In this document: positions 27,372-36,504 of the stretch, piece after piece | How positions within the stretch are numbered: the first letter of the stretch is position 1 | Layout of the letters: each line of letters begins with the position of its first letter | Assembly (NCBI GenBank): GCA_964448675.1 | Contig: CAYUZU010000019.1 | Span: 1-64,000, forward strand | Source of the DNA: CAYUZU01 sp964448675 | Lineage (GTDB): Bacteria > Planctomycetota > Phycisphaerae > UBA1845 > Fen-1342 | Length of the DNA stretch: 64,000 nt | Direction of reading: 5' to 3' | Translations under genes and position numbers: made by a program | Notes under the pieces: generated by a model | Databases searched by the model: none | What the model was told of the DNA's origin: nothing | The model's input: the letters and a program-made list of their open reading frames with translations, nothing else

Positions 27372-27539
27372 GGGTGATCGCCGCGCTTACGATCGCTGAC
27401 ACTATCGGGTCGCATTGCTCGCGAAATACGCGGGCTGGGTGTGACGCCCGCTTGGAACCGTGGAAAGGGCCCGGGTTGCCGGACCGAGCACTCGGTGATA
27501 CGATTCCGTACCGTTTCGGTTCTATTCGCGGAGTCGCGC

Positions 27540-28055
27540 GTGCTCGGATTCGTCTCGCTTCAACGACGACTGCTCGTCTCACGAGGGCTGCGTTTGCTCG
27601 TGAGCGCTCTGACCCTCCCGATGCTCTTGGCGTCAGCGTCCCGGGCCGAGGTGATCGTCGTTCATAACCACTGCGGCTCACTACACTTCCATTTCTTCAG
27701 TGATGGACACGGACACGACTGGCACCACGAGCACGAGCGGGATCACGAATCCGTTCCCTGCCTTTGTAAAGGTACTGATCTGGACCAGTCAGATGCCGCC
27801 GACGACGAAGGCGCCCCGCATGGGCTGATCATCCACGTCCATGAACTGCCGCGTGCCGGCAGCGCATCGCCGGCCCTGAAGTCCGGTAACACGGATCGAT
27901 TCGAGTACGCCCCGGAGTCGACCTGGGTTGTGTCAGAATCCGCACAGACCGTCCGGGACGGACGGCCCCCCGCCCGAGCCCGCGACGATACCGGTCCGCC
28001 TGACTCGAGTCGCGTTTGCGCCATCCTCCTGACGAATCACGCCTTGCTGCTTTGA
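27540..28055 (+). CDS. His-rich exported protein preceding the metal efflux genes
   Basis: The GTG at 27540 is preceded by GCGGAG and gives a 171-residue product with a signal peptide (LLVSALTLPMLLASASRA). The mature N-terminus is very rich in His (HNHCGSLHFHFF, HGHDWHHEHERDHE) with a nearby CLC pair, so it probably binds metal in the periplasm. The C-terminal half is polar with a hydrophobic tail (ILLTNHALLL). No family is recognised. It lies 124 bp before a CusB/CzcB-like gene whose product also begins with a His cluster, which suggests a role in metal capture for the efflux system. Confidence 0.6.
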   Translation: MLGFVSLQRRLLVSRGLRLLVSALTLPMLLASASRAEVIVVHNHCGSLHFHFFSDGHGHDWHHEHERDHESVPCLCKGTDLDQSDAADDEGAPHGLIIHVHELPRAGSASPALKSGNTDRFEYAPESTWVVSESAQTVRDGRPPARARDDTGPPDSSRVCAILLTNHALLL

Positions 28056-28179
28056 TTCTTCTCTGCACTGCCACGCTGTTGGTTGCGTGACGCCTGGGTT
28101 GCGCTCGCGATTCGCGCGTCCTGTGCGTCAGGGAAAAAACACAAGCTATCGATTCATCCATAATCCTGAGGAACAAGTA

Positions 28180-29916
28180 ATGCGCGCATTGCCTGCAATC
28201 ATCATCGCCGCCGGGCTGTTCGTGGGAACGACCGGTTGTGAGCGAACAACGATGGCTGGTGGCGATCACCACCACGGCCACGGCCACGATGAACATGGTC
28301 ACCAAGAAGAGCATCACGCAATCGGCAAGACGGTCTTCACGGCCGATCACGTTGTTTATGTCGAGTACGAACCACCTGTCTTGGGCGAAGAAGCCGACTT
28401 CTATGCCCATATCACGAAACGAGCCGACGGCGAGCCGGTCGCGACGGGTGCCGTGACACTGGAATTCGCCAAGGATGACAGCGACCCGCAGCAGTTAACC
28501 GCCGCGGCGCCCGAGACGGCGGGACTCTGGCACCTTCACGCTACGCTTTCGCCAGCCGGTGACTATGGGGCCACGCTCACGCTGCGGCATGATGGTAAGG
28601 ATGTTGCCTTCGACCTCGGGACAATCACCGTACAGGCCTCGGAAGCTGAGGCTGATGCGGCCGCCGAAGCCGTGCACGAGGCCCATGAGGCGCTGCCGGA
28701 TATCGTCGACTTCACTGCCGAGCAGCAGTGGAAGATCCGGCTCACCTTTGACGAGGCCACCCGCCGCACGCTCACACAGCGGCTCGAGGTGCCCGGCGAG
28801 ATCGCCCCGCCGCGCCATTCCGCCGCCGCCGTGACAGCCCCGGTTGCCGGTCGGCTGCTGCCACCCCCGGACGCGAAGCTGCCCGTGGTCGGTGACCGCG
28901 TGGCGGCCGGCCAGGTGCTGGCTCTGATCGAGCCGCCCATGCCGGCGACGGAGGCGGCGGCGTTGAGTGCCAATCGCGCCCAGCTGCAGGCCCTGGAGAC
29001 GGAGCTGGTGCTCAAGCAGCTCGATCTGGAGGTCCGCGGGTTGGAAGTCAACCGCAGCGTCAACCAGGCCAAAGCACGGCTGGAATTTGCCCAGCGGGCG
29101 TTCGAGCGTGCACAGGAGCTCCAGGAGAAGGGCGTCGGCTCGGATCAGCAGTTTGACGAAGCGCAGCAGAACCTGCGCATCGCCCAGGCGGAGCAGGATG
29201 CCGCGCTGGTGATGCAAAAGCACTATGAGCAGGCTGCTGAGCGACTGACGTCGATGCAGAATCGCCTGCGGGAACAAGCCACGGATCGGTCGACGCGACC
29301 CGAAATGCTACAGCTCGAACTGCGCTCACCGATCTCGGGGGTCATTTCGCGCCACGAGGCCGTGGAGGGCGAGCACATCAACACGCTCGAAGAGGTCTTC
29401 TACGTGGTGGATCTGAAGTCGGTGTGGGTCCATGCGGAAGTCTCGGAATTCGACCTCGCGAACCTTACCGATGCGCCCAACGCACTCGTGACACTCCCGG
29501 CCTATCCCGGGTACCGCGTCGATGTGTATGACGCCGGCGGCCGCTTGTTGAACATCGGTACGCATGTCGCACCGCAGGCCCGAACCGTCCGCGTGACCTA
29601 CGAAGTGCCCAACCCGGACGGCCGACTGCGGGCCGGCATGTTCGCGGAAGTTGCCCTGGAAACGCAGCGGGCGAATGAGGTCGTCGCGATTCACGAGGAC
29701 GCGATCGTCCTTGACAACGGCAGACCGGTCGCTTTCGTGCAGCTCGAGGGGCAGCTCTTCCAGAAACGCGAGTTGACGCTGGGCATCCGTGACGGCGCAT
29801 TGGTCGAGGTGCAGGACGGCATCGCGCCGGGCGAGCGCGTGGTGACACGCGGCGCCTACGCCGTCAAGCTGGCCTCGCTCTCACCCGCGTCATTCGGCCA
29901 CGGCCACGTGCACTAA
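28180..29916 (+). CDS. RND efflux periplasmic adaptor (CusB/CzcB-type) with His-rich N-terminus
   Basis: The ATG at 28180 follows TGAGGAA. The 578-residue product has a lipoprotein signal (LFVGTTGC), then a His cluster (GGDHHHGHGHDEHGH..EEHH) and a ~110-residue extra N-terminal domain. The membrane-fusion core follows: barrel-sandwich (VTAPVAGRLLPP), a long helical hairpin from about residue 260 to 365 (QLQALETELVLKQL ... AQRAFERAQELQEKGV), and beta-barrel and membrane-proximal domains (RSPISGVISRHEAVEGEHI). The C-terminus ends FGHGHVH, again His-rich. It links the inner-membrane pump to the outer-membrane factor and may hand over metal ions. It is 12 bp upstream of the pump gene. Confidence 0.9.
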   Translation: MRALPAIIIAAGLFVGTTGCERTTMAGGDHHHGHGHDEHGHQEEHHAIGKTVFTADHVVYVEYEPPVLGEEADFYAHITKRADGEPVATGAVTLEFAKDDSDPQQLTAAAPETAGLWHLHATLSPAGDYGATLTLRHDGKDVAFDLGTITVQASEAEADAAAEAVHEAHEALPDIVDFTAEQQWKIRLTFDEATRRTLTQRLEVPGEIAPPRHSAAAVTAPVAGRLLPPPDAKLPVVGDRVAAGQVLALIEPPMPATEAAALSANRAQLQALETELVLKQLDLEVRGLEVNRSVNQAKARLEFAQRAFERAQELQEKGVGSDQQFDEAQQNLRIAQAEQDAALVMQKHYEQAAERLTSMQNRLREQATDRSTRPEMLQLELRSPISGVISRHEAVEGEHINTLEEVFYVVDLKSVWVHAEVSEFDLANLTDAPNALVTLPAYPGYRVDVYDAGGRLLNIGTHVAPQARTVRVTYEVPNPDGRLRAGMFAEVALETQRANEVVAIHEDAIVLDNGRPVAFVQLEGQLFQKRELTLGIRDGALVEVQDGIAPGERVVTRGAYAVKLASLSPASFGHGHVH

Positions 29917-29928
29917 GGAGGAACGAAG

Positions 29929-32900
29929 ATGATCAACAGCCTGATTCGCTGGTCGCTCGATAACCGCATGGCGGTCATCATCGTGTCGTTCCTCTTCATG
30001 GGTCTGGGAGCATGGTACTCGGTCGACACACCGGTTGACGTGTTCCCGGATCTCACGGCGCCGACGGTGACGGTCGTTGTCGAAGGGCATGGCATGGCGC
30101 CCGAGGAAATGGAGACATTGGTCACGTTTCCCATCGAGACGGCGGTGAATGGTGCCGCCGGCGTACGCCGGGTACGTTCCGCGACCGCGGTGGGTATCTC
30201 GGTCGTGTGGGTGGAGTTCGACTGGGGCACGGAGATCTATCGCGCGCGCCAGACGGTGACCGAGCGCCTCGCCACGGTTTCCAACAACCTCCCGCCGCAG
30301 GTCGGGGCGCCCGTGCTGGCGCCCATCTCATCGATGATGGGCGAGATCGTGTTCGCCTCGCTGTCGTCGGATCGACATGACCCGCTCGAGCTGCGCACGG
30401 CCGCGACGACGAACGTCCGTCGCCGCTTGCTTTCGGTGCCGGGCGTTTCGCAAGTCACTCCGATCGGCGGTGACCAGAAGCAGTATCAAGTCGTACTCAC
30501 GCCGCAGCGGCTGCGGGCCTACCAGGTCAGCGTCAGCGAGGTCGCCGAAGCGCTGCGCGACACGAACGAAAACGTCTCGGCCGGCTTTCTCGTCCAGGGC
30601 GGCCAAGAGTCGCTGATTAAGGGCTTCGGACGCGTGCAGTCGCCCAGGGACATCGGCAACACGGTGGTGACGCTGCGCGACGGCCGGCCGGTGCGCGTGT
30701 CCGACCTGGGGGCCGTGCTCGTCGGGCCGGCGATCAAACGCGGCACGGGCTCGGCATCGTGGCGCGACGAGCAGAGTCGCCCCGTCGTCCGCCCCGCGGT
30801 TATTCTCGCGATCCAAAAACAGCCCGGTGCCAACACGCTGGAGTTGACGGAGCGGCTGGACGACGTCCTCGATCAGATTGCGACAACGCTGCCGCCGGGA
30901 ATGGAAATCAACAAGGAGCTCTTCCGGCAGGCGACGTTCATCAGTGCCGCGGTTGAGAATGTGGCTGAAGCGCTGCGCGACGGTGGCATTCTCGTGATTC
31001 TGATCGTGGTCGCGTTTCTGGCCAGCATTCGTTCGAGCATCATCACGCTGCTGGCGATTCCGCTCTCGATCATCGTGGCGATCGTCACACTGCGGATCTT
31101 CGGCGGCACGATCAACACCATGACGCTCGGCGGCCTGGCGATCGCGATCGGTAGTCTGGTGGACGATGCCATCATCGATGTCGAGAACATCGTGCGACGA
31201 TTGCGAGAAAACGCTGCGCTGCCGCCTGAGAAACAGCGTCCCATCTTGCGCGTCATCTACGAGGCGAGTGTTGAGGTGCGGGCGGCGATCGTCTTTGCGA
31301 CCGCGATCATCGTGCTGGTGTTTACGCCGATTTTCTTCCTGAGCGGAGTGGAGGGGCGACTGCTCCGGCCGCTGGGCGTCGCGTTCTGCGTGTCACTGGC
31401 GGCGTCGCTCGTCGTCGCGCTGACGCTGACTCCGGCGCTGAGTTCCTATCTCCTGCCACGCAGTCGTAGTGTGCGTAGCGGCAGCGACCCGTGGCTCGTG
31501 CGAACCCTGAAGCGATTGTACGACCCGCCCCTCCGCGGCGCACTCCGGGCACCGCTGGTGGTCATCGTTCCGACGGTGCTGCTCTTCGTCGGCACCTTGT
31601 TCGCGACGACACGCCTGGGACAGAACTTCCTGCCGGAGTTCAACGAAGGAGCGCTGACAGTCGGGGTCTCCAGCATCCCCGGCACATCCCTGGAGCAAAG
31701 CGATGCGCTGGCCCGCGTCGCGCAGGAGCTGCTCCTGCAGCATCCGGAAGTCCAGACCGTCGGCCGCCGCACCGGCCGGGCCGAGCAGGACGAGCACGTG
31801 ATGGGACCCGAGTCGAGCGAGCTGGAAGTCACGCTCGACATGGACGCACCGCTGGAAGAAGGCCAGCCCCGCCGCACGAAGGCCGAACTGCTGGCCGCGA
31901 TTCGCGCGGACTTTGAGTCGCTTCCCGGCGTGCAGGCGCATCTCGGCCAGCCGATCAGCCACCGCATCGATCACATGCTCTCGGGAACCTACTCGGCCAT
32001 CGCCGTGAAGATCTTCGGCCCGGACCTCTACGAGCTGCGCCACATTGCCAAGCGTATCGAGCACACCATGGAGGGCATTCCTGGCGTTGTCGATCTCGCG
32101 ATGGATCAGCAGGCGGATACGCCACTGCTGCGCGTCGAGTTCGACCGGGACGCGATCGCCCGTTTCGGTTTGCGCGTCGCGGACGTGGCGCGGGCGCTCG
32201 AGACGGCCTATCGCGGTGACGTCGTGTCGCAGGTGCTCGAGGGGCAGAACACCTTCGACCTGACGGTGCGCATCGGCGAAGCGGATCGCAGCGCGCCGGC
32301 CGGCGGGCTCTCGCCCTGGACTTGGGCCACGCCGGAGATGGTCGGCGAGACGCTGGTCGATAGCCCGACGGGCGTGAAGGTTCCGCTGAAGGTGCTCGCC
32401 AACATCTACACGGATCGCGGTCCCAACTTCATCACCCGTGAAGACGCGCAACGGAAGATCGTCGTGCAATGCAACGTCGCTGACCGTGACGTAACCAGCG
32501 TTGTCAGCGACATCCAGGCCGCGGTGGCCGCCGATGTGGAGTTGCCGCCGGGCTATCACGTGGAATACGGCGGGCAGTTCGAAACGGCCGCCGAGACGAG
32601 TCGTCTGCTGACTCTGCTCGGCGTGGTGGTCGTGCTCGGAATCGGTTTCCTGCTGCACCTGGTGTTCCACTCCATCCGCGACACGCTGCTGGTCATGGTG
32701 AACCTGCCGCTGGCGCTGATTGGCGGCGTGCTTGGCGTGTTCCTGTCCGGCGGCGTGCTGTCGGTGGCGTCGATGATCGGGTTCATCGCGGTCTTCGGCA
32801 TCGCCGCCCGCAACGGCATCATGATGGTCTCACACATTCGGCATCTGCAGCGCCACGAGGGGGTCACGGACTTTCGCGCGGCCGTGCGGCGCGGGGCGCT

Positions 32901-34686
32901 CGAGCGCCTATCACCGATTCTCATGACGGCGCTCGCATCGGGCATCGCGCTCATCCCGCTCGCCCTGGGCGTGGACAAGCCCGGAAACGAGATCCTGCGC
33001 CCGATGGCGTTCGTGATCCTCTTTGGGCTGCTGTCGTCGACCTTCCTCAACATGGCTGTCGTGCCCGCGCTGTTCTTGTGGTTCGCGAAGCCGGTAGCGC
33101 CGGCCGAGCATGAGACTGAGGACACGTATGTCGCAGAAGGGCGTGGCGGCACGCAGACTTGGCGTCCGGGCCTGGCACCGGCGCTGCTCTTCCTGCCGCT
33201 CATGCTGCTCGTGGGATGTGCCTCCGTGAACCCGGAACCCGACTTCCAACGTGCACGTACGCTGATTGAACGCAGCACAGGATACGCCGCGCCGGACGAA
33301 GCGGCCGGAGATCTCGTGCCGATCGATGAGCTGCTCGCCGACGGGCTGACAGCCGAAGAAGCCGTGGAAATCGCGTTGCGGAACAACCGCGGATTACAGG
33401 CCGCCTTCCACGAGATCGGCATCGCGCGGGCGGACTGGGTGCAGGCCGGGTTGCTCGAGAATCCGTCGCTGGGCATCGGTTTGATGTTCCCGGAAGGCGG
33501 CGGCCGCTCGAGCATCCAGGCGAATCTCGCCCAGAACATCGTCGACCTCTGGCACATGCCCGTGCGCCGGCGAGCGGCCGAACGCGATGTCGAGCAGCGA
33601 ATCGTCTCAGTAGCCCGCGAAGCCGGCCTGCTGGTCGCGGAGACACGCCGCGCGTACTACCGGGCCGTCAGTGCGGCAGCGCTGCGGGACATCGCGGCGG
33701 AGAGTGTCGCGCTCTACCAACGCTCGCTCGAAGCTACGCGAACCCGGCGCGAGACTGGCGTCGGCACACCGCTGGATGAGAATCTCCAGCGGGGCGAATG
33801 GCTCCAGGCTCGGCTCGACCTGCAAAACGCCGAGTCCGCCGCGATAAACGCGCGTCGGAAGTTGCTGTACCTCCTCTCCCTCGAGTGCGACGGCGCGGAC
33901 ATCGCGTTGAGCGACGCGTTACCCACGCCCGATGGCGACGCGTACAATCCGGATGCATTGATCAAGCTGGCGCAGGCGCACCGTCTCGACCTGGCCGCGG
34001 TCGAAAACGCGATCGCCGCCGACAAAGCGCAGATACAGCTGGAACACCTCCGAATCTTCCCCGACGTGACGATCGGGTTGGGGGCTGAGCGACTGGAAGG
34101 ACGCGCCTTGCCCGGTCGCAACATCGGCGCCGACTTCGCACGAGCATCGCTGCGCAACGGGCAGCCGAGCATTCCAGACATCCAGTCACGTGGCGAGCGT
34201 TCCGCTGAACGCAACGACGATATCGAATTCATGTTCGGGCCCAATGTGTCTGTTACGTTGCCGATCTTCGATCAGAACCAGGCCCAGATCGCCAAGGCCC
34301 GTTACACACACGCGCAGGCCGTGCTGTCCTACGAGGACCTGTTGCTGAGTATCTGTCGCGATATTCGTATCGCGGCGGAGCGCACCCGGCTTCTGGCGTC
34401 CAACGTCGTTTTCTTTGAGACCGAGTTGCTTCCCCAGTCGCGGCGGAACCTCGAACTGACCGAGGCTGCCCGGGAAACCGGTGCAGTGGACGTGTTAACG
34501 TTGCTCGTAGCCCAGCAGCGCTTGCTGGAGACCGAGCGGCAACACGTGGTGGCCCAAGCCCAGGCCGCCGGTGCACGGATTGACCTCGAACTGGCCGTCG
34601 GCAAGCCGCTGTCAGAGGTTGCCGAATCGCCCGTCGCGGCGGTGTCGCCGGACGATCTTCTGGTAAATCAAGTGGAGGAGGATTAA
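29929..34686 (+). CDS. Fused heavy-metal RND pump and outer-membrane factor (CusA-CusC type) in one frame
   Basis: Residues 1-~1060 form a complete heavy-metal RND permease: N-terminal helix, porter and docking domains, and twelve predicted membrane helices with the helix-4 signature IAIGSLVDDAIIDVEN and helix-11 GFIAVFGIAARNGIMMVSH. Without a stop, the frame runs through a charged linker into a hydrophobic segment with a lipobox, LMLLVGC (Cys1097). Then comes a full TolC-like outer-membrane factor of ~490 residues (LTAEEAVEIALRNNRGLQAAFHEIGIARADW ... LTLLVAQQRLLETERQ). These are normally separate genes. No stop, RBS or in-frame start sits at a suitable place before the lipobox; the only ATG is inside it. 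Either this is a real polyprotein or an indel has fused two genes. Confidence 0.85.
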   Translation: MINSLIRWSLDNRMAVIIVSFLFMGLGAWYSVDTPVDVFPDLTAPTVTVVVEGHGMAPEEMETLVTFPIETAVNGAAGVRRVRSATAVGISVVWVEFDWGTEIYRARQTVTERLATVSNNLPPQVGAPVLAPISSMMGEIVFASLSSDRHDPLELRTAATTNVRRRLLSVPGVSQVTPIGGDQKQYQVVLTPQRLRAYQVSVSEVAEALRDTNENVSAGFLVQGGQESLIKGFGRVQSPRDIGNTVVTLRDGRPVRVSDLGAVLVGPAIKRGTGSASWRDEQSRPVVRPAVILAIQKQPGANTLELTERLDDVLDQIATTLPPGMEINKELFRQATFISAAVENVAEALRDGGILVILIVVAFLASIRSSIITLLAIPLSIIVAIVTLRIFGGTINTMTLGGLAIAIGSLVDDAIIDVENIVRRLRENAALPPEKQRPILRVIYEASVEVRAAIVFATAIIVLVFTPIFFLSGVEGRLLRPLGVAFCVSLAASLVVALTLTPALSSYLLPRSRSVRSGSDPWLVRTLKRLYDPPLRGALRAPLVVIVPTVLLFVGTLFATTRLGQNFLPEFNEGALTVGVSSIPGTSLEQSDALARVAQELLLQHPEVQTVGRRTGRAEQDEHVMGPESSELEVTLDMDAPLEEGQPRRTKAELLAAIRADFESLPGVQAHLGQPISHRIDHMLSGTYSAIAVKIFGPDLYELRHIAKRIEHTMEGIPGVVDLAMDQQADTPLLRVEFDRDAIARFGLRVADVARALETAYRGDVVSQVLEGQNTFDLTVRIGEADRSAPAGGLSPWTWATPEMVGETLVDSPTGVKVPLKVLANIYTDRGPNFITREDAQRKIVVQCNVADRDVTSVVSDIQAAVAADVELPPGYHVEYGGQFETAAETSRLLTLLGVVVVLGIGFLLHLVFHSIRDTLLVMVNLPLALIGGVLGVFLSGGVLSVASMIGFIAVFGIAARNGIMMVSHIRHLQRHEGVTDFRAAVRRGALERLSPILMTALASGIALIPLALGVDKPGNEILRPMAFVILFGLLSSTFLNMAVVPALFLWFAKPVAPAEHETEDTYVAEGRGGTQTWRPGLAPALLFLPLMLLVGCASVNPEPDFQRARTLIERSTGYAAPDEAAGDLVPIDELLADGLTAEEAVEIALRNNRGLQAAFHEIGIARADWVQAGLLENPSLGIGLMFPEGGGRSSIQANLAQNIVDLWHMPVRRRAAERDVEQRIVSVAREAGLLVAETRRAYYRAVSAAALRDIAAESVALYQRSLEATRTRRETGVGTPLDENLQRGEWLQARLDLQNAESAAINARRKLLYLLSLECDGADIALSDALPTPDGDAYNPDALIKLAQAHRLDLAAVENAIAADKAQIQLEHLRIFPDVTIGLGAERLEGRALPGRNIGADFARASLRNGQPSIPDIQSRGERSAERNDDIEFMFGPNVSVTLPIFDQNQAQIAKARYTHAQAVLSYEDLLLSICRDIRIAAERTRLLASNVVFFETELLPQSRRNLELTEAARETGAVDVLTLLVAQQRLLETERQHVVAQAQAAGARIDLELAVGKPLSEVAESPVAAVSPDDLLVNQVEED
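33169..33219 (+). other. Internal lipoprotein signal in the RND-OMF fusion
   Basis: The segment encodes GLAPALLFLPLMLLVGC, a hydrophobic stretch ending in a lipobox, preceded by Arg and a short polar linker after the last pump helix. Signal peptidase II cleavage before the Cys would release a lipidated outer-membrane factor. Confidence 0.6.
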
Positions 34687-34689
34687 GTC

Positions 34690-34839
34690 ATGAGACGGCA
34701 GAGAATACGCGCCAAGTTCTTGCTGGCGGTGTTCGCGCTGGCGTCCCTGAGCGGCTGTACGTCGGAGGACGCCGTAACAGCGGCTGCGGAATTAGCCGGC
34801 GACCTCGCCCGCCAATTGCTGACGTTCTGGCTGTTGTGA
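34690..34839 (+). CDS. Small lipoprotein (49 residues)
   Basis: ATG at 34690 lies three bases after the fusion gene's stop, with GGAGGA overlapping the end of that gene as Shine-Dalgarno. The product has an Arg/Lys-rich start, a hydrophobic signal and the lipobox LSGC. About 28 mature residues follow, with an amphipathic helix pattern (VTAAAELAGDLARQLLTFWLL). It is probably a small envelope component made with the efflux system. The function is unknown. Confidence 0.6.
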   Translation: MRRQRIRAKFLLAVFALASLSGCTSEDAVTAAAELAGDLARQLLTFWLL

Positions 34840-35217
34840 GCCAGGGTACTCACACAGTACTCACCAGAATCGGTGTCTTGCGGTGCGCGATGGTCATGAG
34901 TGGTCAGGTAGGGCTTCTCGAAACCTCTGCAAAATCCGCGTTTATGGCGTTTCCAACTCGTGAGGCGGGGTGCTCAATCAAATTCGATCCCCCCGCCTCC
35001 ATCAGTTCTGTGTCCACAGGACGCAGATTTACATTTCTTGCTACATTTTGTTGTATAATGCTCCGGAAGGGTCGGGACTGGCTCGGCCCCATCTGGAGCA
35101 TTGTTTAAACGACAACGCCGACTGCCAACAGCAAACGGCGAACCACCACGCATCGCTATCCCCCAGTAGAGCAGCAAGCCCCTAAAGGTCGTCGCTGACG
35201 ACGACGGCAACCCTGTC
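34840..35217. other. Intergenic region with a structured element
   Basis: No protein gene is supported in these 378 bases. The notable feature is the imperfect long hairpin at 35057-35102 beginning within a TATAAT sequence. Local GC is lower than the surroundings. Confidence 0.45.
35057..35102 (+). ncRNA. Candidate structured RNA or regulatory hairpin
   Basis: AATGCTCC (35057-35064) pairs exactly with GGAGCATT (35095-35102). Inside, GGGTCG pairs with CGGCCC through one G-U pair, leaving an internal loop (ggaa/catct) and a 9-base terminal loop. A perfect TATAAT at 35054-35059 overlaps the 5' arm. The -35 region is poor. It could be an sRNA, a protein-binding site or part of a mobile element end. 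Confidence 0.3.
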
Positions 35218-35643
35218 ATGGATGGCCGCTTCTATCTCGCCTGGCATAAAACCACGGGAACCTTTTACGTCGGTGGGAGCGGAGCCCCCTGGGCCGAAAC
35301 GAACCTGCGGACCCGCAGCCATAAGCTCGCCGTCTTCCGCTTCCGTGATTGGATCAATGCGCATGGCCGAGAGACGGTTGATGTCGGCCAATCTCACGGC
35401 AGAGGGGGAGGCATCATGAACAGCTCGACCTTGATCAACTACCTCAAGCAGCAGGCCGCGCAGTATCCCGATCTCGGCATGCTCACCATGCTGGGCGTCG
35501 CTAAGAAACTCGGCAACGGCAAGCGCGTCCGTACCTGGAACGTGCCGCCGGAATCGACGTGTTGCGCTGGGATAAACGGTTACCCACCGACGGGTAGCGG
35601 CTGGTGCCTGTCAGCCACGGCGGCGCGCGGCGGCTGCCGATAG
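35218..35643 (+). CDS. Unrecognised fragmentary ORF, possibly a mobile-element gene remnant
   Basis: The frame is open from 35170 and encodes plausible protein (KPLKVVADDDGNPVMDG, RFYLAWHKTTGTFYV, KLAVFRFRDWINAHGRETV, YPDLGMLTMLGVAKKLG). No good start or RBS is visible, and the last ~30 residues run into the convergent gene. The composition of the first 110 residues looks like real coding sequence. I do not recognise a domain. The N-terminal DNA-binding part of a tyrosine-recombinase-like protein is one possibility, but weak. It is probably truncated at both ends. Confidence 0.35.
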   Translation: MDGRFYLAWHKTTGTFYVGGSGAPWAETNLRTRSHKLAVFRFRDWINAHGRETVDVGQSHGRGGGIMNSSTLINYLKQQAAQYPDLGMLTMLGVAKKLGNGKRVRTWNVPPESTCCAGINGYPPTGSGWCLSATAARGGCR

Positions 35644-36504
35644 CGCGAGCAGCAGCAGGGCCTGCGGCTCCGGGACGACCTCGACCCCGCGGGGATACTG
35701 CATCCCGCCATTGAGCACTTCCTGGTTCGCCCCGTCCAGGTCCGCACGGAGCAATTGCCCCGACAGCGAATCCGTCCAGTAGATCTTGCCGAGCCAGGGG
35801 ACCATATCGATCCCAGCCGGGGCCGCGTCCTGCAGGAGCTGCACGTAACCCGTGCCGTCGGCGTTCATGCGCGCGATTTCGTCGTTGTACGAGTCGGTCC
35901 AGTAGATCTGCTGCGACGCGACGTCGATGTCGAGCCCGATGATGTTGGACGCCGCGTAGCTGCGCAGTGTCTGTTCCCCGCTGCCGTCCAGATGCGCCCG
36001 CTTGATCACGTTTGCCTGGGTATCGCTCCAGTATATCCAGTTGTGCGCCACGTCGATCGCCAGCCCGCGCAGGGCGTTGCTGTCGGCCACGGTGAGGAGG
36101 TCTTCCACGTCGCTGCCGTCGAGGTTGGCCCTGCGAATCGTCTGACGGTTGGCGTCGGCCCAATAGAGCTTGCCGTTGACGGCGTCCAGCTCGATTTCCA
36201 TCGCGTTGCTGGCACCGGGCGTGTAGAGCAACTGCTGCAGGTTGCCGCCATCCAGATCGGCACGGTAGATCTTCGGACCGCCGGTGATGTACATCTCGCC
36301 GGCGGCGAGGTTGACCGCGACGTCGTGGAAGTTGTTGCCGAGGGAGTCGATCAGTGTTTCCTTGTTGGCCCCGTCGAGATCACAGCGGTGGATCTTTGCA
36401 CCGCCGTAATCGACGTAGTAGACCGCGTCGGCGGCCATCGCCGGTATCGTGGTAATGCCCAGGACGAGAACAACAGCGCACGGACGCAAGCTGCGAGACA
36501 GCAT
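35611..36504 (-). CDS. YWTD beta-propeller protein with PEP-CTERM tail
   Basis: The 297-residue protein has a signal peptide, then six or so repeats of LDL-receptor YWTD type (KLYWADANRQTIRRANLDGS, IYWTDSYNDEIARMNADGTG, IYWTDSLSGQLLRADLDGAN), expected to form a six-bladed propeller. The C-terminus reads VVPEPQALLLLALSAAAARRRG, a PEP-CTERM sorting signal. Such proteins are exported and processed by an exosortase, which is not in this window. The start has a strong GAGGAGGAGG leader. The ligand is unknown. Confidence 0.85.
   Translation of the reverse strand: MLSRSLRPCAVVLVLGITTIPAMAADAVYYVDYGGAKIHRCDLDGANKETLIDSLGNNFHDVAVNLAAGEMYITGGPKIYRADLDGGNLQQLLYTPGASNAMEIELDAVNGKLYWADANRQTIRRANLDGSDVEDLLTVADSNALRGLAIDVAHNWIYWSDTQANVIKRAHLDGSGEQTLRSYAASNIIGLDIDVASQQIYWTDSYNDEIARMNADGTGYVQLLQDAAPAGIDMVPWLGKIYWTDSLSGQLLRADLDGANQEVLNGGMQYPRGVEVVPEPQALLLLALSAAAARRRG

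Larger units (their letters stand above)
26916..27539. other. Region with IS21 remnant
   Basis: No intact gene lies in these 624 bases. They hold the truncated IS21 transposase start and its left-end-type repeats, listed separately. The remainder (26916-27175) shows no feature I can support. Confidence 0.5.
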
